From positions 310,001-374,000 of the forward strand of contig NZ_FMYF01000003.1 of assembly GCF_900092135.1 (NCBI RefSeq): DNA of 64,000 nucleotides, in the 5' to 3' direction. This DNA comes from Raineyella antarctica. GTDB taxonomy: Bacteria; Actinomycetota; Actinomycetes; Propionibacteriales; Propionibacteriaceae. A program made the position numbers and the translations under genes. The notes under the pieces were generated by a model that was not told where the DNA came from, ran no database searches, and saw only the letters and a program-made list of their open reading frames with translations. Position 1 is the first letter of the stretch; each line of letters begins with the position of its first letter. This document shows positions 51,501 to 59,164 of this stretch, in pieces.

Positions 51501-53138
51501 GCCTCCACGGCGATGGACGCGATGTCGACCGGTGCCGCGGTCGACCCCGACCTCGGCATCCTCGGCGTACGCCAGGCCGGGGCGGTGCTCAACCAGGCGA
51601 TGATCGCCGTCATCCCCAAGGACGGCGCCGGCTGGTCCACCACCCGGCCCCGGGCCGTCGCCGAGCCCCGGCTGGAGGCCTGGGCCGCGCACCGGCTCGG
51701 TTCACCGGCCGACATCGTCGTGGCGGAGGTGAACGGGACGCGGCACACGCTCGACGAGGCGGGCATCGCCGCCCTCGACCTCGTCTTCGCCCACGACGTG
51801 CCCGCGCTGGGGCGCGAGCTGCGGCGGTTGGTCCCGGCCCTCGGCGACACACCGCTGGCCGAGACCCGCTCCGAGGGGTGGCCGGCCGGGGCCCAGCCCC
51901 TGCTCTCCGTCGCCGCACTGGCCGGCACCTTGCGTACGATCGCCGCCGGCTCCTCACCGGTCCTGCCACCGGCGCTGGTGGAGAACGGGGCCCCGCCCGA
52001 GCGGAGCATCGACACGGCCGAGATCATCGACCGTGCCACCCAGCTCGCCGATGCGCTCAGCGCCGCGCTCACCCCCGGCCAGGCCGTGGTCCAGGCCTTG
52101 GACACCACCACCCTCGCGGTCGAGGAGGCCCAGGTGGCTGCGGTGCAGGACGCCGTCGCAGGGCTGGCGGCGTTCGGCGCCGACCTGACGCCGAACCCGG
52201 AGGTGCCGACCGACGTCGCCTGGGCCTGGGGTGCCTGGAACAACGCGGCAGCTGCCCTGGCGCAGGCCCGGGCCCACCTGACCCGCCTCCAGGCCGGCCC
52301 CGATGCGCCGACCACCGCACAGGTCCTCGATGCGGCGAACCGCGTCGCGGCGACCATCCTCGGGGACGACTTCCGGATGTTGCCGCTGCTCGACCCCGGC
52401 CCTGCCGACACCTTCCGCGTGGCGGTCCGTACGCCCGCCTTCCCCCAGCCCCCGGCCTCGAGGCTCAGCGCGTTCGTCCGTGACCACGCCACCGTGCTCC
52501 CCGGAGCCACCCGGCTCGCCGAGGCCCAGTTGCTGGGCGGCGCCCTGGGCCACCCGATCAGGCTGCGCGCGGTCCAGCTCACCCATCGCGAGGGCGGCGT
52601 CCCCGCCCCGGGCACCGACCGCTGGATCGCCGGACCGTTGCCCGACGACGCGCCCTGGCCCGCCGACCCCGCCACCCACCTCGTCGTGGAACTGGTCGGC
52701 GACGAGGCGGTGGTCGAGGGCAGCTTCGCCGCGCTCAACATCGAGTCGTGGACCGAGGCCCTGCCTTTCCAGCCCGGCCCGCGCGCCTTCGACCCGGCGG
52801 CCGGTGAGAACCCGCTGCGCGCCGCGCGGGCGACCACCGGCCTGGCGATCCACGCCCACCAGGCCTCGGCCCGCGCCCCCCAGGTCATCCTGTCCGCGGT
52901 CTCGCCCGACGGCCGCCGGTGGACGACCGACAGCGTGGTCGGCACGGTGCTGCGGGCCGTCCAGCTGGCCCGCGCCCGCCTCGTGACGTACGAACACGTG
53001 CCGGGCGAAGCCGGCATCCTGCCCGCGATCACCGTCGCGAGCCCCTGGTTGCAGCCGCGCAAGGGCTTCGACTTCTCCCGCTTCGCCGATGTGGAGATCG
53101 CGATCCGTGACCTCCCGTTCATCACGGAGGCACACTGA
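48600..53138 (+). CDS. Giant uncharacterised protein C
   Basis: This 1512-aa soluble protein starts 3 bp after gene B. Its N-terminus has VLLPVRVECKLRPGTRRLRI and TPDEVHVDSLVRSLTTNETE near residues 65-105, and LLESHRFTDGLSLLPVGTPT near 280. The rest is Ala/Leu-rich and mostly helical (LAQVALDLGDTPEARWIGQN, TAEIIDRATQLADALSAALT), with a final strand-rich block ending in DFSRFADVEIAIRDLPF. The same kinds of segments (LPVR.E ... P.D.HVD ... GLSLLP.GTPTNN) recur in other large bacterial hypothetical proteins I remember. Function is unknown; no enzyme, ATPase or lytic motif is seen. Confidence 0.85.
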   Translation: MPLDIPQELAAVRARAAEFDARREQLIASPVAGRRRDLNSLDQRLGDLIGALALDPCDASPQVPLVLLPVRVECKLRPGTRRLRIRITPDEVHVDSLVRSLTTNETEAGQAYWRAIWADRASVTAWPDLVEATGGRRAAWVAHATSPGSLDVATADALVFPGTPAEVAHGTVARCLPDRFVVRVFPAGGAPITASGAPVARDLALSPIAFEAGDDLSAVGDLTVPLGTEWTVSFDEAVKVGLGVEVDLPAGTTAIDRIVVVGTRNSVAEDRNADDLAQLLESHRFTDGLSLLPVGTPTNNADADRSPYRPHDPISAPPVTPAAPSSGTVGVGQALGLDPTALEPLVEEAGGPSTLEETQRAANTALWFVTWESALRPLADAGVPGVTPATIEAARRVHRDDVRGAGHAPAVRIGAQPYGLLPVTDLQAWQPRDGDLTATLVPVVRNALARWLRASDGLPHVRAQDDVSDDQLLEMLGTAPFATGIRARPAVDGTLLRTYGAAAGLAAEKIDADINLKKAILAQYSVAAARLVVPPSLHDSTRLLALPLVSDRDAAVVADILAGNPPQVDSILQALLDLAWSATKDAGPRTAPAAYVSPLLQLIGAGPDVAHLVEIAQAEDAAATDPGSFFAAADRVRAVRHFADQPTGPVALEAIEPVAESRTSLAQVALDLGDTPEARWIGQNAIAGLLDWWAVRAEVRQAMTALAAAPLEERRTAVAQALDIASHRVDAWATGIAHARQRQLAAATPTGMTLGAFGYLEGITLGQGGGEPAGWLQAPSTSHAVAAGMLASAHRSQIGARPGTSPFAIDLSSRRGAALRGVLEGINAGQSIGALIGYQVERGLTGSAARFQLTLRELAPLHTDDLNNEIAEADRTSRIAAADVVDGVALLRMFPVEGLAGNAAARDRIGAAPQNAYIQPGTWAAMTPEEWNTIVAALTSAADTLDAVSDALLSESVLQYATGNDARASTAMDAMSTGAAVDPDLGILGVRQAGAVLNQAMIAVIPKDGAGWSTTRPRAVAEPRLEAWAAHRLGSPADIVVAEVNGTRHTLDEAGIAALDLVFAHDVPALGRELRRLVPALGDTPLAETRSEGWPAGAQPLLSVAALAGTLRTIAAGSSPVLPPALVENGAPPERSIDTAEIIDRATQLADALSAALTPGQAVVQALDTTTLAVEEAQVAAVQDAVAGLAAFGADLTPNPEVPTDVAWAWGAWNNAAAALAQARAHLTRLQAGPDAPTTAQVLDAANRVAATILGDDFRMLPLLDPGPADTFRVAVRTPAFPQPPASRLSAFVRDHATVLPGATRLAEAQLLGGALGHPIRLRAVQLTHREGGVPAPGTDRWIAGPLPDDAPWPADPATHLVVELVGDEAVVEGSFAALNIESWTEALPFQPGPRAFDPAAGENPLRAARATTGLAIHAHQASARAPQVILSAVSPDGRRWTTDSVVGTVLRAVQLARARLVTYEHVPGEAGILPAITVASPWLQPRKGFDFSRFADVEIAIRDLPFITEAH

Positions 53139-54961
53139 TGGCCACCTTCGAGCCCCGCCAGATCACCGTCTCGGCCGCGAACGATCGCGTCGCCGGCCTC
53201 GTCGCCCTGCTGCCGATCGCCGAGCCGCCGGCGAAGGTCCGGCTGGAACCCGACTCCATCACCGGGGACCCCGCGCCCGGTAGCGAGGCCCGGATCGCGG
53301 ATCCCGCCTGGATGCTCGGGCGCCAGTGGCAGTTCGGCGAACTCCTCGGCGAGGACGCCGGCCAGGCCGTCTCCGTACGTGTCGAGTCGCGCGCGCTGCC
53401 GGTCACCGGCTGGGTGCCGCTCGACGAGGCACACGCCGAGCTGGCCGGCGACATCCCCTGGCGGCCCTGGCACGAGGGGGCCCTGCTCGAGGAACTGGTG
53501 CAGGACGTGCCCGCACTGGCCTTCGGGGGAGGGCTGCGGCAGCGCGCGGAGGCCGGCGGCCAACTGGTGGAGATGCTCGTCGACGCCGGGGAGACCGGCC
53601 TCGCCCAGGGACTCGCTGCCCGCTACCCGCTCGGACTGCCGCCCGACCCCTTCTCCCCCGAGGAACCGGTGCCGGGCGAGACTGCGGAGCAGCGCGCCGC
53701 CCGGCTGGCCGCCGTCGAGGCGCGCGACCGCCTCGACCCGTCCGCGAAACGGCTGATGCGGGTGCTCGGCGGTGCGGTCCCCGACGGTGGCCGGATCGCA
53801 GAGGACACCGCGGCCGGTGACCCCGCGTGGATCGGGGAGGCCGTCGACGCGAACAGCACCCGGAAGGTGCTCGCCGCCTGGCGGGAATGGCTGCTCGGCG
53901 CGCCGGAGAGCGGCGGCGGATGGTCGACCGAACGGCTCGAGTACCGGTTCGCGATCCGCTTCGGTGACGACGCGAACACCGTCGTCACCCGTGGCACGCA
54001 CTTCGGCTCGGCCCAGGTGCGCTGGAGCGACCTGGAGTGGGTGAAGGACGTCGGGGGCGCGCTGCCCGCGGGAGCACCGAGCGGAACCCCTGTCGACACC
54101 GTCGCGACGATGCTGGCCACGCCACTTCGCTACCCCGGCATGCCCGCGGACCGCTACTGGCAGCTCGAGGACGGCGCCGTCGACCTGGGGGCCATCGAGG
54201 CGCAGGTCGAGGACCTCGCCCGGATCTGCCTGGCCGAGTACGCGATGACCTCGGGTGACGACTGGCTCGGGGTGCCGGTCGATGGGCTGCTCGGCGCGAT
54301 CAACAGCGTGCGGAACGTACGACTGACCGACGACTTCGGCGACACCACCGACCTCACCGAACTGGCCGATCCCGGCTTCAGCATGTTCCAGGTGTCCACC
54401 GGGACCGGGGACAGGCTGCCGGGCATCGTGCTGCCACCCGTCGCGGCCGGGATGATCACCGGACCGGCGCACGAGGAGGTGCTGTTCCTGCGCGACGAGA
54501 TGGCGAACATGGCCTGGGCGATCGAGCAGACCGTCCAGGGTCGCAGCGGTGACCCCCGCTCCCGCTCGGCCGAACCGGCCCCGCCACCCGACCCGTGGCC
54601 CGCCCACCTCGACCCCGACGAGCGGGTCTACCGGCTGCAGACCCCGATCCCGGCCCACTGGATCCCGCTCGTCCCGATCGCGCCGGTGCCGGGCCAGGTG
54701 TCCCTGCGCAAGGGTGCCCTGCTGCGGGACGACGTCCCGGTCGAGCCGGTCGGGGTGACCCTGCGCCCCACGCCCCTCACCTTCCCGGGCGAGGAACTGC
54801 CCCGCGAGGGTGTCCACCTGCGCGCCGTCCCCGTGCTGGCCCGGCGGCCCGACGGACGGTACGTGAAGTGGTCGGCCTACCGGGTCCGTACGGGCCGGGG
54901 CGAGGCCTCCAGCCGACTGGCCTGGGACGCCGCCCTCTCGATCCGTTCCGCGCAGCCCTGA
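53138..54961 (+). CDS. Uncharacterised protein D of the giant-gene operon
   Basis: This 607-aa soluble protein starts on the last base of gene C's stop (TGATG) behind a GGAGG site, so translation is coupled. It has ADPAWMLGRQWQFGELLGED at residues 54-73, YRYPGMPADRYWQLEDGAVD in the middle, DLARICLAEYAMTSGDDWLG, and LFLRDEMANMAWAIEQTVQG near 450. These are the family-typical blocks of a large uncharacterised protein group recalled from other genomes. The C-terminal third has WIPLVPIAPVPGQVSLRKGA, strand-rich. No signal peptide or membrane helix. Confidence 0.85.
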   Translation: MATFEPRQITVSAANDRVAGLVALLPIAEPPAKVRLEPDSITGDPAPGSEARIADPAWMLGRQWQFGELLGEDAGQAVSVRVESRALPVTGWVPLDEAHAELAGDIPWRPWHEGALLEELVQDVPALAFGGGLRQRAEAGGQLVEMLVDAGETGLAQGLAARYPLGLPPDPFSPEEPVPGETAEQRAARLAAVEARDRLDPSAKRLMRVLGGAVPDGGRIAEDTAAGDPAWIGEAVDANSTRKVLAAWREWLLGAPESGGGWSTERLEYRFAIRFGDDANTVVTRGTHFGSAQVRWSDLEWVKDVGGALPAGAPSGTPVDTVATMLATPLRYPGMPADRYWQLEDGAVDLGAIEAQVEDLARICLAEYAMTSGDDWLGVPVDGLLGAINSVRNVRLTDDFGDTTDLTELADPGFSMFQVSTGTGDRLPGIVLPPVAAGMITGPAHEEVLFLRDEMANMAWAIEQTVQGRSGDPRSRSAEPAPPPDPWPAHLDPDERVYRLQTPIPAHWIPLVPIAPVPGQVSLRKGALLRDDVPVEPVGVTLRPTPLTFPGEELPREGVHLRAVPVLARRPDGRYVKWSAYRVRTGRGEASSRLAWDAALSIRSAQP

Positions 54962-55026
54962 CCGGCCTCCGTCGGCGTTCACCTGGCGTGCCTGTTGGTG
55001 CTGGTCGCCCCACCTAGGATCGGCCC

Positions 55027-56637
55027 ATGGGCGGGCGAAGCGTTGATGCGGTCGTGGTCGGGGCGGGCCACCACGGCCTGGTGGCGGCCGCGCTCCTGGC
55101 CGATGCGGGCTGGGACATCGCGGTCCACGAGGGCCGTGACCGCGCCGGCGGAGCGGTCGCCTCCCGGACGATCGACGGTTTCGTGGTCGACGAGTTCTCC
55201 TCCTACCATCCCCTGGGCAAGGCCTCGCCGGTCCTGCAGTCACTGGACCTGGAGCAGTACGGGCTGGCGTGGGTGGACCACCGGCCCGCGGTGGTACACG
55301 TCGCGGACGCCGAGGACGCCGAGGGCTCCTCCATCCGGGCCACCGCCGAGGACACTGCGAGGGCGCTGGACGAGGACCATCCTGGTGACGGCGACGCGTG
55401 GCTGAAGCTGTTCGCCGGCTGGCTCCGGGTGAAGGAGCCGCTGCTGGACGCCCTCCTGCAGGGCTGGCCCCCTGTCCGGGCAGGCGTGCGACTGGCCTCC
55501 AGGCTCGGCGCCCCGGAGTTCCTGGACTTCGCGCGGTTCGCCTTGCTGCCGTCACACCAGCTGGGCCGGGAATGGTTCGGCGGCCGGCGGGCCCAGGACC
55601 TGCTGGCCGGGAATGCCGTCCATGCCGATGTCTCCCCGTTGGCTCCGGTGAGCGGGCTGATGGGCTTCCTGATGGCCATGCTCGCGCAGGACGTCGGCTT
55701 CGCCGCCCCCCGGGGCGGCGCGGGTGCCCTGGCGCAGGCCGTGGCGTCCCGGGCCGAGCACGCAGGTGCCCTCGTCGAACTCGGCTCCCCGGTGGCCGGG
55801 ATCACCGTCAGCGGTGGCCGCGCCACCGGTGTGCGGCTCGCGGACGGGACCACGGTCAGGGCCCGACGTGCCGTGATCGCCGACGTCTCCGCGCCGGCCC
55901 TGTACCGGGACCTGCTGCCCCGGGACGCGGTCCCTGCCGGCGTCCTGGCGCGGATGGATCGCTTCACCTGGGATCCGCCGACGCTGAAGCTCAACCTGCT
56001 GCTGGCTGGCCCGATGCCGTGGCGGGCGTCCCGGGCCCGGGAGGCCGCGGTCGTGCACGCCGGTCTCTCCCATGCGGAGCTGGTGCGCTGGCATGCCGAC
56101 ATCGCCACCGGCAAGGTACCCGAACGGGCGTTCTGCCTGGTCGGGCAGACGACCACGACCGACCCGACACGGTCGCCGGCCGGCACCGAATCGCTCTGGG
56201 CCTACACGCACCTGCCGCTGGTCGACGTCGGCAGCGGCGGCCAGGCCACCGAGGAGTCGCTCGGCACCGTCGAGGCGATGTTCGACGACCTCGCCCCCGG
56301 GTGGCGGGACCTGGAGCAGGGGCGGTGGCTGCAGACCCCGGCCACCCTGCAGGAGGCCGACCCCAACCTGCTCCACGGCGCGGTGGGAGCGGGCACGTCC
56401 CAGCTGTTCCAGCAGGGTCCGTGGCGCCCGATCACCGGCCTGGGTGGGCCGTTCACCCACCTGGACGGGCTCTACCTGGCCTCGGCGGCGACCCATCCGG
56501 GCGGCGGCGTGCACGGCGGGGCGGGCTTCAACGCCGCGAGGGCCGCCCTGTGGGGCGCCAACCGGTGGGCCCGTCCGCTCGGGAGGGCCACGACGCGGGC
56601 CCAATTGCTGCTCCAGCGTCCGTTGCCGCGGTTCTGA
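55027..56637 (+). CDS. PYROXD2-like FAD/NAD(P) oxidoreductase
   Basis: This 536-aa protein belongs to the phytoene-desaturase-like group (closest in pattern to PYROXD2). The N-terminal dinucleotide motif is VVVGAGHHGLVAAALLADAG, and the C-terminal FAD motif is LDGLYLASAATHPGGGVHGG. The middle has VDEFSSYHPLGKASPVLQSL and DPPTLKLNLLLAG. It is unlikely to act on carotenoids, since no crt genes are near. It begins 65 bp after gene D; whether it belongs to that operon is unknown. Confidence 0.88.
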   Translation: MGGRSVDAVVVGAGHHGLVAAALLADAGWDIAVHEGRDRAGGAVASRTIDGFVVDEFSSYHPLGKASPVLQSLDLEQYGLAWVDHRPAVVHVADAEDAEGSSIRATAEDTARALDEDHPGDGDAWLKLFAGWLRVKEPLLDALLQGWPPVRAGVRLASRLGAPEFLDFARFALLPSHQLGREWFGGRRAQDLLAGNAVHADVSPLAPVSGLMGFLMAMLAQDVGFAAPRGGAGALAQAVASRAEHAGALVELGSPVAGITVSGGRATGVRLADGTTVRARRAVIADVSAPALYRDLLPRDAVPAGVLARMDRFTWDPPTLKLNLLLAGPMPWRASRAREAAVVHAGLSHAELVRWHADIATGKVPERAFCLVGQTTTTDPTRSPAGTESLWAYTHLPLVDVGSGGQATEESLGTVEAMFDDLAPGWRDLEQGRWLQTPATLQEADPNLLHGAVGAGTSQLFQQGPWRPITGLGGPFTHLDGLYLASAATHPGGGVHGGAGFNAARAALWGANRWARPLGRATTRAQLLLQRPLPRF

Positions 56638-56673
56638 GCCCAGTGGTGGGTCGGCCCGTACCGGCCCCGAGGC

Positions 56674-57258
56674 CTAGGAACCGGCGTCGACCGCGATCAG
56701 CGGCCAGATCAGGTCGATCACCTGGGTCACCCAGTCGTCGGGGACCTCCTCGCGCAACGTTGCACTCGCGATCAGGCCGCCGAACAACAACTCCACCAGC
56801 AGCCGAGGATCGACGCCGTCCCGGAAGTGCCCCGCCTCCACCCCCGTCCGGATCTGCTCCTCGACGAGCCTCAGGTGGGGTCGTACGATCCGCTCGGCGG
56901 CCTCGCGGAGGAAGGGGTCAGCGCTGGCGAGCAGGGTCCCCACCGAGGCCAGTCCGACCTGCTCCTCGAAGACGTCGCGGATCTCCCCGATGATCGCGAT
57001 GGCATCGTCCTTCGGACTGCCCCCCGGAGGGATCGGGACCGGGCTGCCGAACTGCTCGAGCACGCCCTTCATCAGGTCGAGGCGGTCGGCGTAGCGGCGG
57101 TAGATCGTCGTCTTCGCCACCCCGGAGCGCTGGCTGACCGCGTCGATGGTGACCGCGGGCACCCCGTCGGAGAGGGCGATGGCCAAGGTGGCCTCCGCGA
57201 TCTTCGCGTCCGTGGTCGCGCGGCGCCGTTGCGCACGCGTGAGGACCTCCTGCTGCAT
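56674..57258 (-). CDS. TetR-family transcriptional regulator
   Basis: This 194-aa regulator has the HTH VPAVTIDAVSQRSGVAKTTI and YRRYADRLDLMKGVLEQF, and a TetR_C ligand domain rich in helices. ATG 57258 has AGAGGAG upstream. It converges with the FAD oxidoreductase, so it does not share a promoter with it; the target is unknown. The 57259-57462 stretch on its 5' side shows nothing I can name. Confidence 0.9.
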   Translation of the reverse strand: MQQEVLTRAQRRRATTDAKIAEATLAIALSDGVPAVTIDAVSQRSGVAKTTIYRRYADRLDLMKGVLEQFGSPVPIPPGGSPKDDAIAIIGEIRDVFEEQVGLASVGTLLASADPFLREAAERIVRPHLRLVEEQIRTGVEAGHFRDGVDPRLLVELLFGGLIASATLREEVPDDWVTQVIDLIWPLIAVDAGS

Positions 57259-57462
57259 CTCGTTGCTCCTCTCGTACGCTGGGGGGCTCGTTCGGCGTTC
57301 GGTTCGTTCTGCTCGTTCGGCCCCGTGAAGCGGCCCGGCCCCTGGACGGTACCGAGGACCGGTGGAGGACGTACGAGGGGCCGGCCCCCTCGGGGGTCGA
57401 CCCCTGTGTCGACCGGCCGCGATGGGCCGGCCCTGTGGCGGCACGGTCAGGTCGTGCGCCGA

Positions 57463-57849
57463 TCAGGTCATTCGCCGCTCGGAGGTGGGTCCGCGCCGTA
57501 CGATCAGCGCGATGATCGCCATGACCACCGTCACGGCGCCCACGATCCACGCCGTCCAGTCCACCCGCATCATCCCCGTGAAGCCTCCCAGCCACGGCGA
57601 GATGAAGGTGACGACCCCGACGATGCCGACGGCGATCTCCGCGATCAGCGAGGTGTCCTGGGCCTCTGACCACACGCCGGCGAGGATGACCAACACGCCC
57701 AACGGTACGAACCAGACCGCCGGTGCCCCAGTGGTCCAGAGGACGGAAAGAGCCAGGTAGAGACCGGCCAGCACGCTGACCCAGTCCTCCCACCGGCGTG
57801 ATACCGCCATACCTCCGTGGAGACGTGCCGCTGACTGATGCATGCTCAT
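57463..57849 (-). CDS. SPW-repeat membrane protein (copy 2)
   Basis: This 128-aa paralog of the protein at 40040-40465 has RRWEDWVSVLAGLYLALSVL and the clear SPW signature in TFISPWLGGFTGMMRVDWTA. Four membrane segments are predicted, followed by a basic tail (VRRGPTSERRMT). GGAAGGAG precedes ATG 57849. It is divergent from the rbs operon, with the rbs promoter and operators in the shared gap. Confidence 0.85.
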   Translation of the reverse strand: MSMHQSAARLHGGMAVSRRWEDWVSVLAGLYLALSVLWTTGAPAVWFVPLGVLVILAGVWSEAQDTSLIAEIAVGIVGVVTFISPWLGGFTGMMRVDWTAWIVGAVTVVMAIIALIVRRGPTSERRMT

Positions 57850-58008
57850 GACGACTCCTTCCAGCTCTCCTGCTCGTCACTGCCTGCTGTGTGCACCTCC
57901 TTCGTGCACTACGAAAAGCGTAGCGCTACGGATGTCGTAGCGGACGGAGGCCGGGACACGGTTCGGCCACGATTCGGTGAAGCTCCGGCCACGGAACCCG
58001 AGACCCCA

Positions 58009-58066
58009 TTGACACGCCCACCCCACCGTCCTACGCTCATGGAAACGTTTCCATGCAAACGTTTCC
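58009..58066 (+). promoter_or_regulatory. Ribose promoter with two tandem LacI operators
   Basis: TTGACA (58009-58014), 17 nt, TACGCT (58032-58037) form a promoter. TGGAAACGTTTCCA (58040-58053) is a perfect LacI-type palindrome. GCAAACGTTTCC (58055-58066) is a second, partial one, its centre 14 bp away. Binding would occlude the start site, as expected of a repressor. Confidence 0.8.
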
Positions 58067-58096
58067 ACACTCGAGGACGAGGTAGGGGCAGGCACC

Positions 58097-59125
58097 ATGG
58101 CAACCAGGCACGCCGTCACGATCCGCGAGGTCGCGCAGCGTGCCGGTGTCTCCGTGGCCACGACCTCCCGGGTCCTCTCCGGCGCCGGACGGACGTCCCC
58201 GAGCTCCGAACAGGCCGTCCGCAAGGCGGCCGCCGACCTCGGCTTCCGCGTCAATGCCCAGGCCCGCGCGCTGCGTGCGCAGAAGACGAACACCATCGGG
58301 TTGCTGATCTCCGACGTACGCAACCCTTTCTTCGGGGAGTTGGCCCATGCGATCGAACAGTCAGCCCTGCACGCCCAGTACGCGACGCTGCTCGGCAACG
58401 CCAACGAGGACCTGGCCCAGCAGGACCGCTACGTCCAGACGCTGCGCACACTGCGGGTCGACGGGATCATCCTCGCCCCGCAGGACGGCGGCAGTTCGGC
58501 GGTGCAGGACCTGATCGCGGACGGCATCCCGACGGTCTTCGTCGATCGCACGGTCGCCGGTATCGACATCCCCTCGGTGAGTTCCGATCCCAGCGTCGGC
58601 ATCCGCCAGGCCGTCGCACACCTGTCGGCCTGCGGCGGCCGGCGGATCGGCTACATCGCCGGCCCCCAGTCCACCTCCACCGGCCAGGAACGCCTCGCCT
58701 GCTACCGCGACGCCGCTGCGCGGGCAGGGTTCGACAGGTCCGAGGAACTGATCCATGTCGGCGACTTCCAGCAGGCCTCCGGCGAGGAGGGTGCCCACCG
58801 GCTGCTCACCATGGGCGTGGACGCACTCTTCGCCTCGGACTCCCCGATGGCGATGGGAGCCCTCGTCGCCTGCCGCGAACGCGGCCTGCGTCCCGGCGTG
58901 GACGTCGACCTGGTCGGCTTCGACGACATCGCCCTGTTCCGCTACACCGACCCGCCCCTCACCGCGGTCAGCCAGGACATCGCCGGCCTCGGCTCGACAG
59001 CCTTCGCACTACTGGAGGAGGTGATCGGCGGTGGCAGCCCGGCCTCGGTCCGCCTCCCGACCGCATTGGTCGTACGCCGCTCCACCCGCCTCCCGGCGCC
59101 GTCCGGCCCACCGGCCGGCCACTGA
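58097..59125 (+). CDS. rbsR: LacI-family ribose repressor
   Basis: This 342-aa LacI repressor has the HTH TIREVAQRAGVSVATTSRVL, hinge helix AQARALRAQ, and the effector domain with GLLISDVRNPFFGELA, LFASDSPMAMGALVACRERG and VGFDDIALFRYTDPPLT. It is the first gene of the rbs operon, behind a promoter with two AAACGTTT palindromes, so it likely represses itself and the transport genes. The ribose assignment rests on the downstream gene set. Confidence 0.9.
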   Translation: MATRHAVTIREVAQRAGVSVATTSRVLSGAGRTSPSSEQAVRKAAADLGFRVNAQARALRAQKTNTIGLLISDVRNPFFGELAHAIEQSALHAQYATLLGNANEDLAQQDRYVQTLRTLRVDGIILAPQDGGSSAVQDLIADGIPTVFVDRTVAGIDIPSVSSDPSVGIRQAVAHLSACGGRRIGYIAGPQSTSTGQERLACYRDAAARAGFDRSEELIHVGDFQQASGEEGAHRLLTMGVDALFASDSPMAMGALVACRERGLRPGVDVDLVGFDDIALFRYTDPPLTAVSQDIAGLGSTAFALLEEVIGGGSPASVRLPTALVVRRSTRLPAPSGPPAGH

Positions 59126-59164
59126 CCCACCACCCGCCCGACCACATCACAAGGAGGTGATGGC

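Noticed and set aside
41843-54961. Contractile injection system or prophage tail
   Set aside because: No tube, sheath, baseplate J, ATPase, tape-measure, integrase or lysis gene is visible. The four proteins match none of these in recognised motifs.
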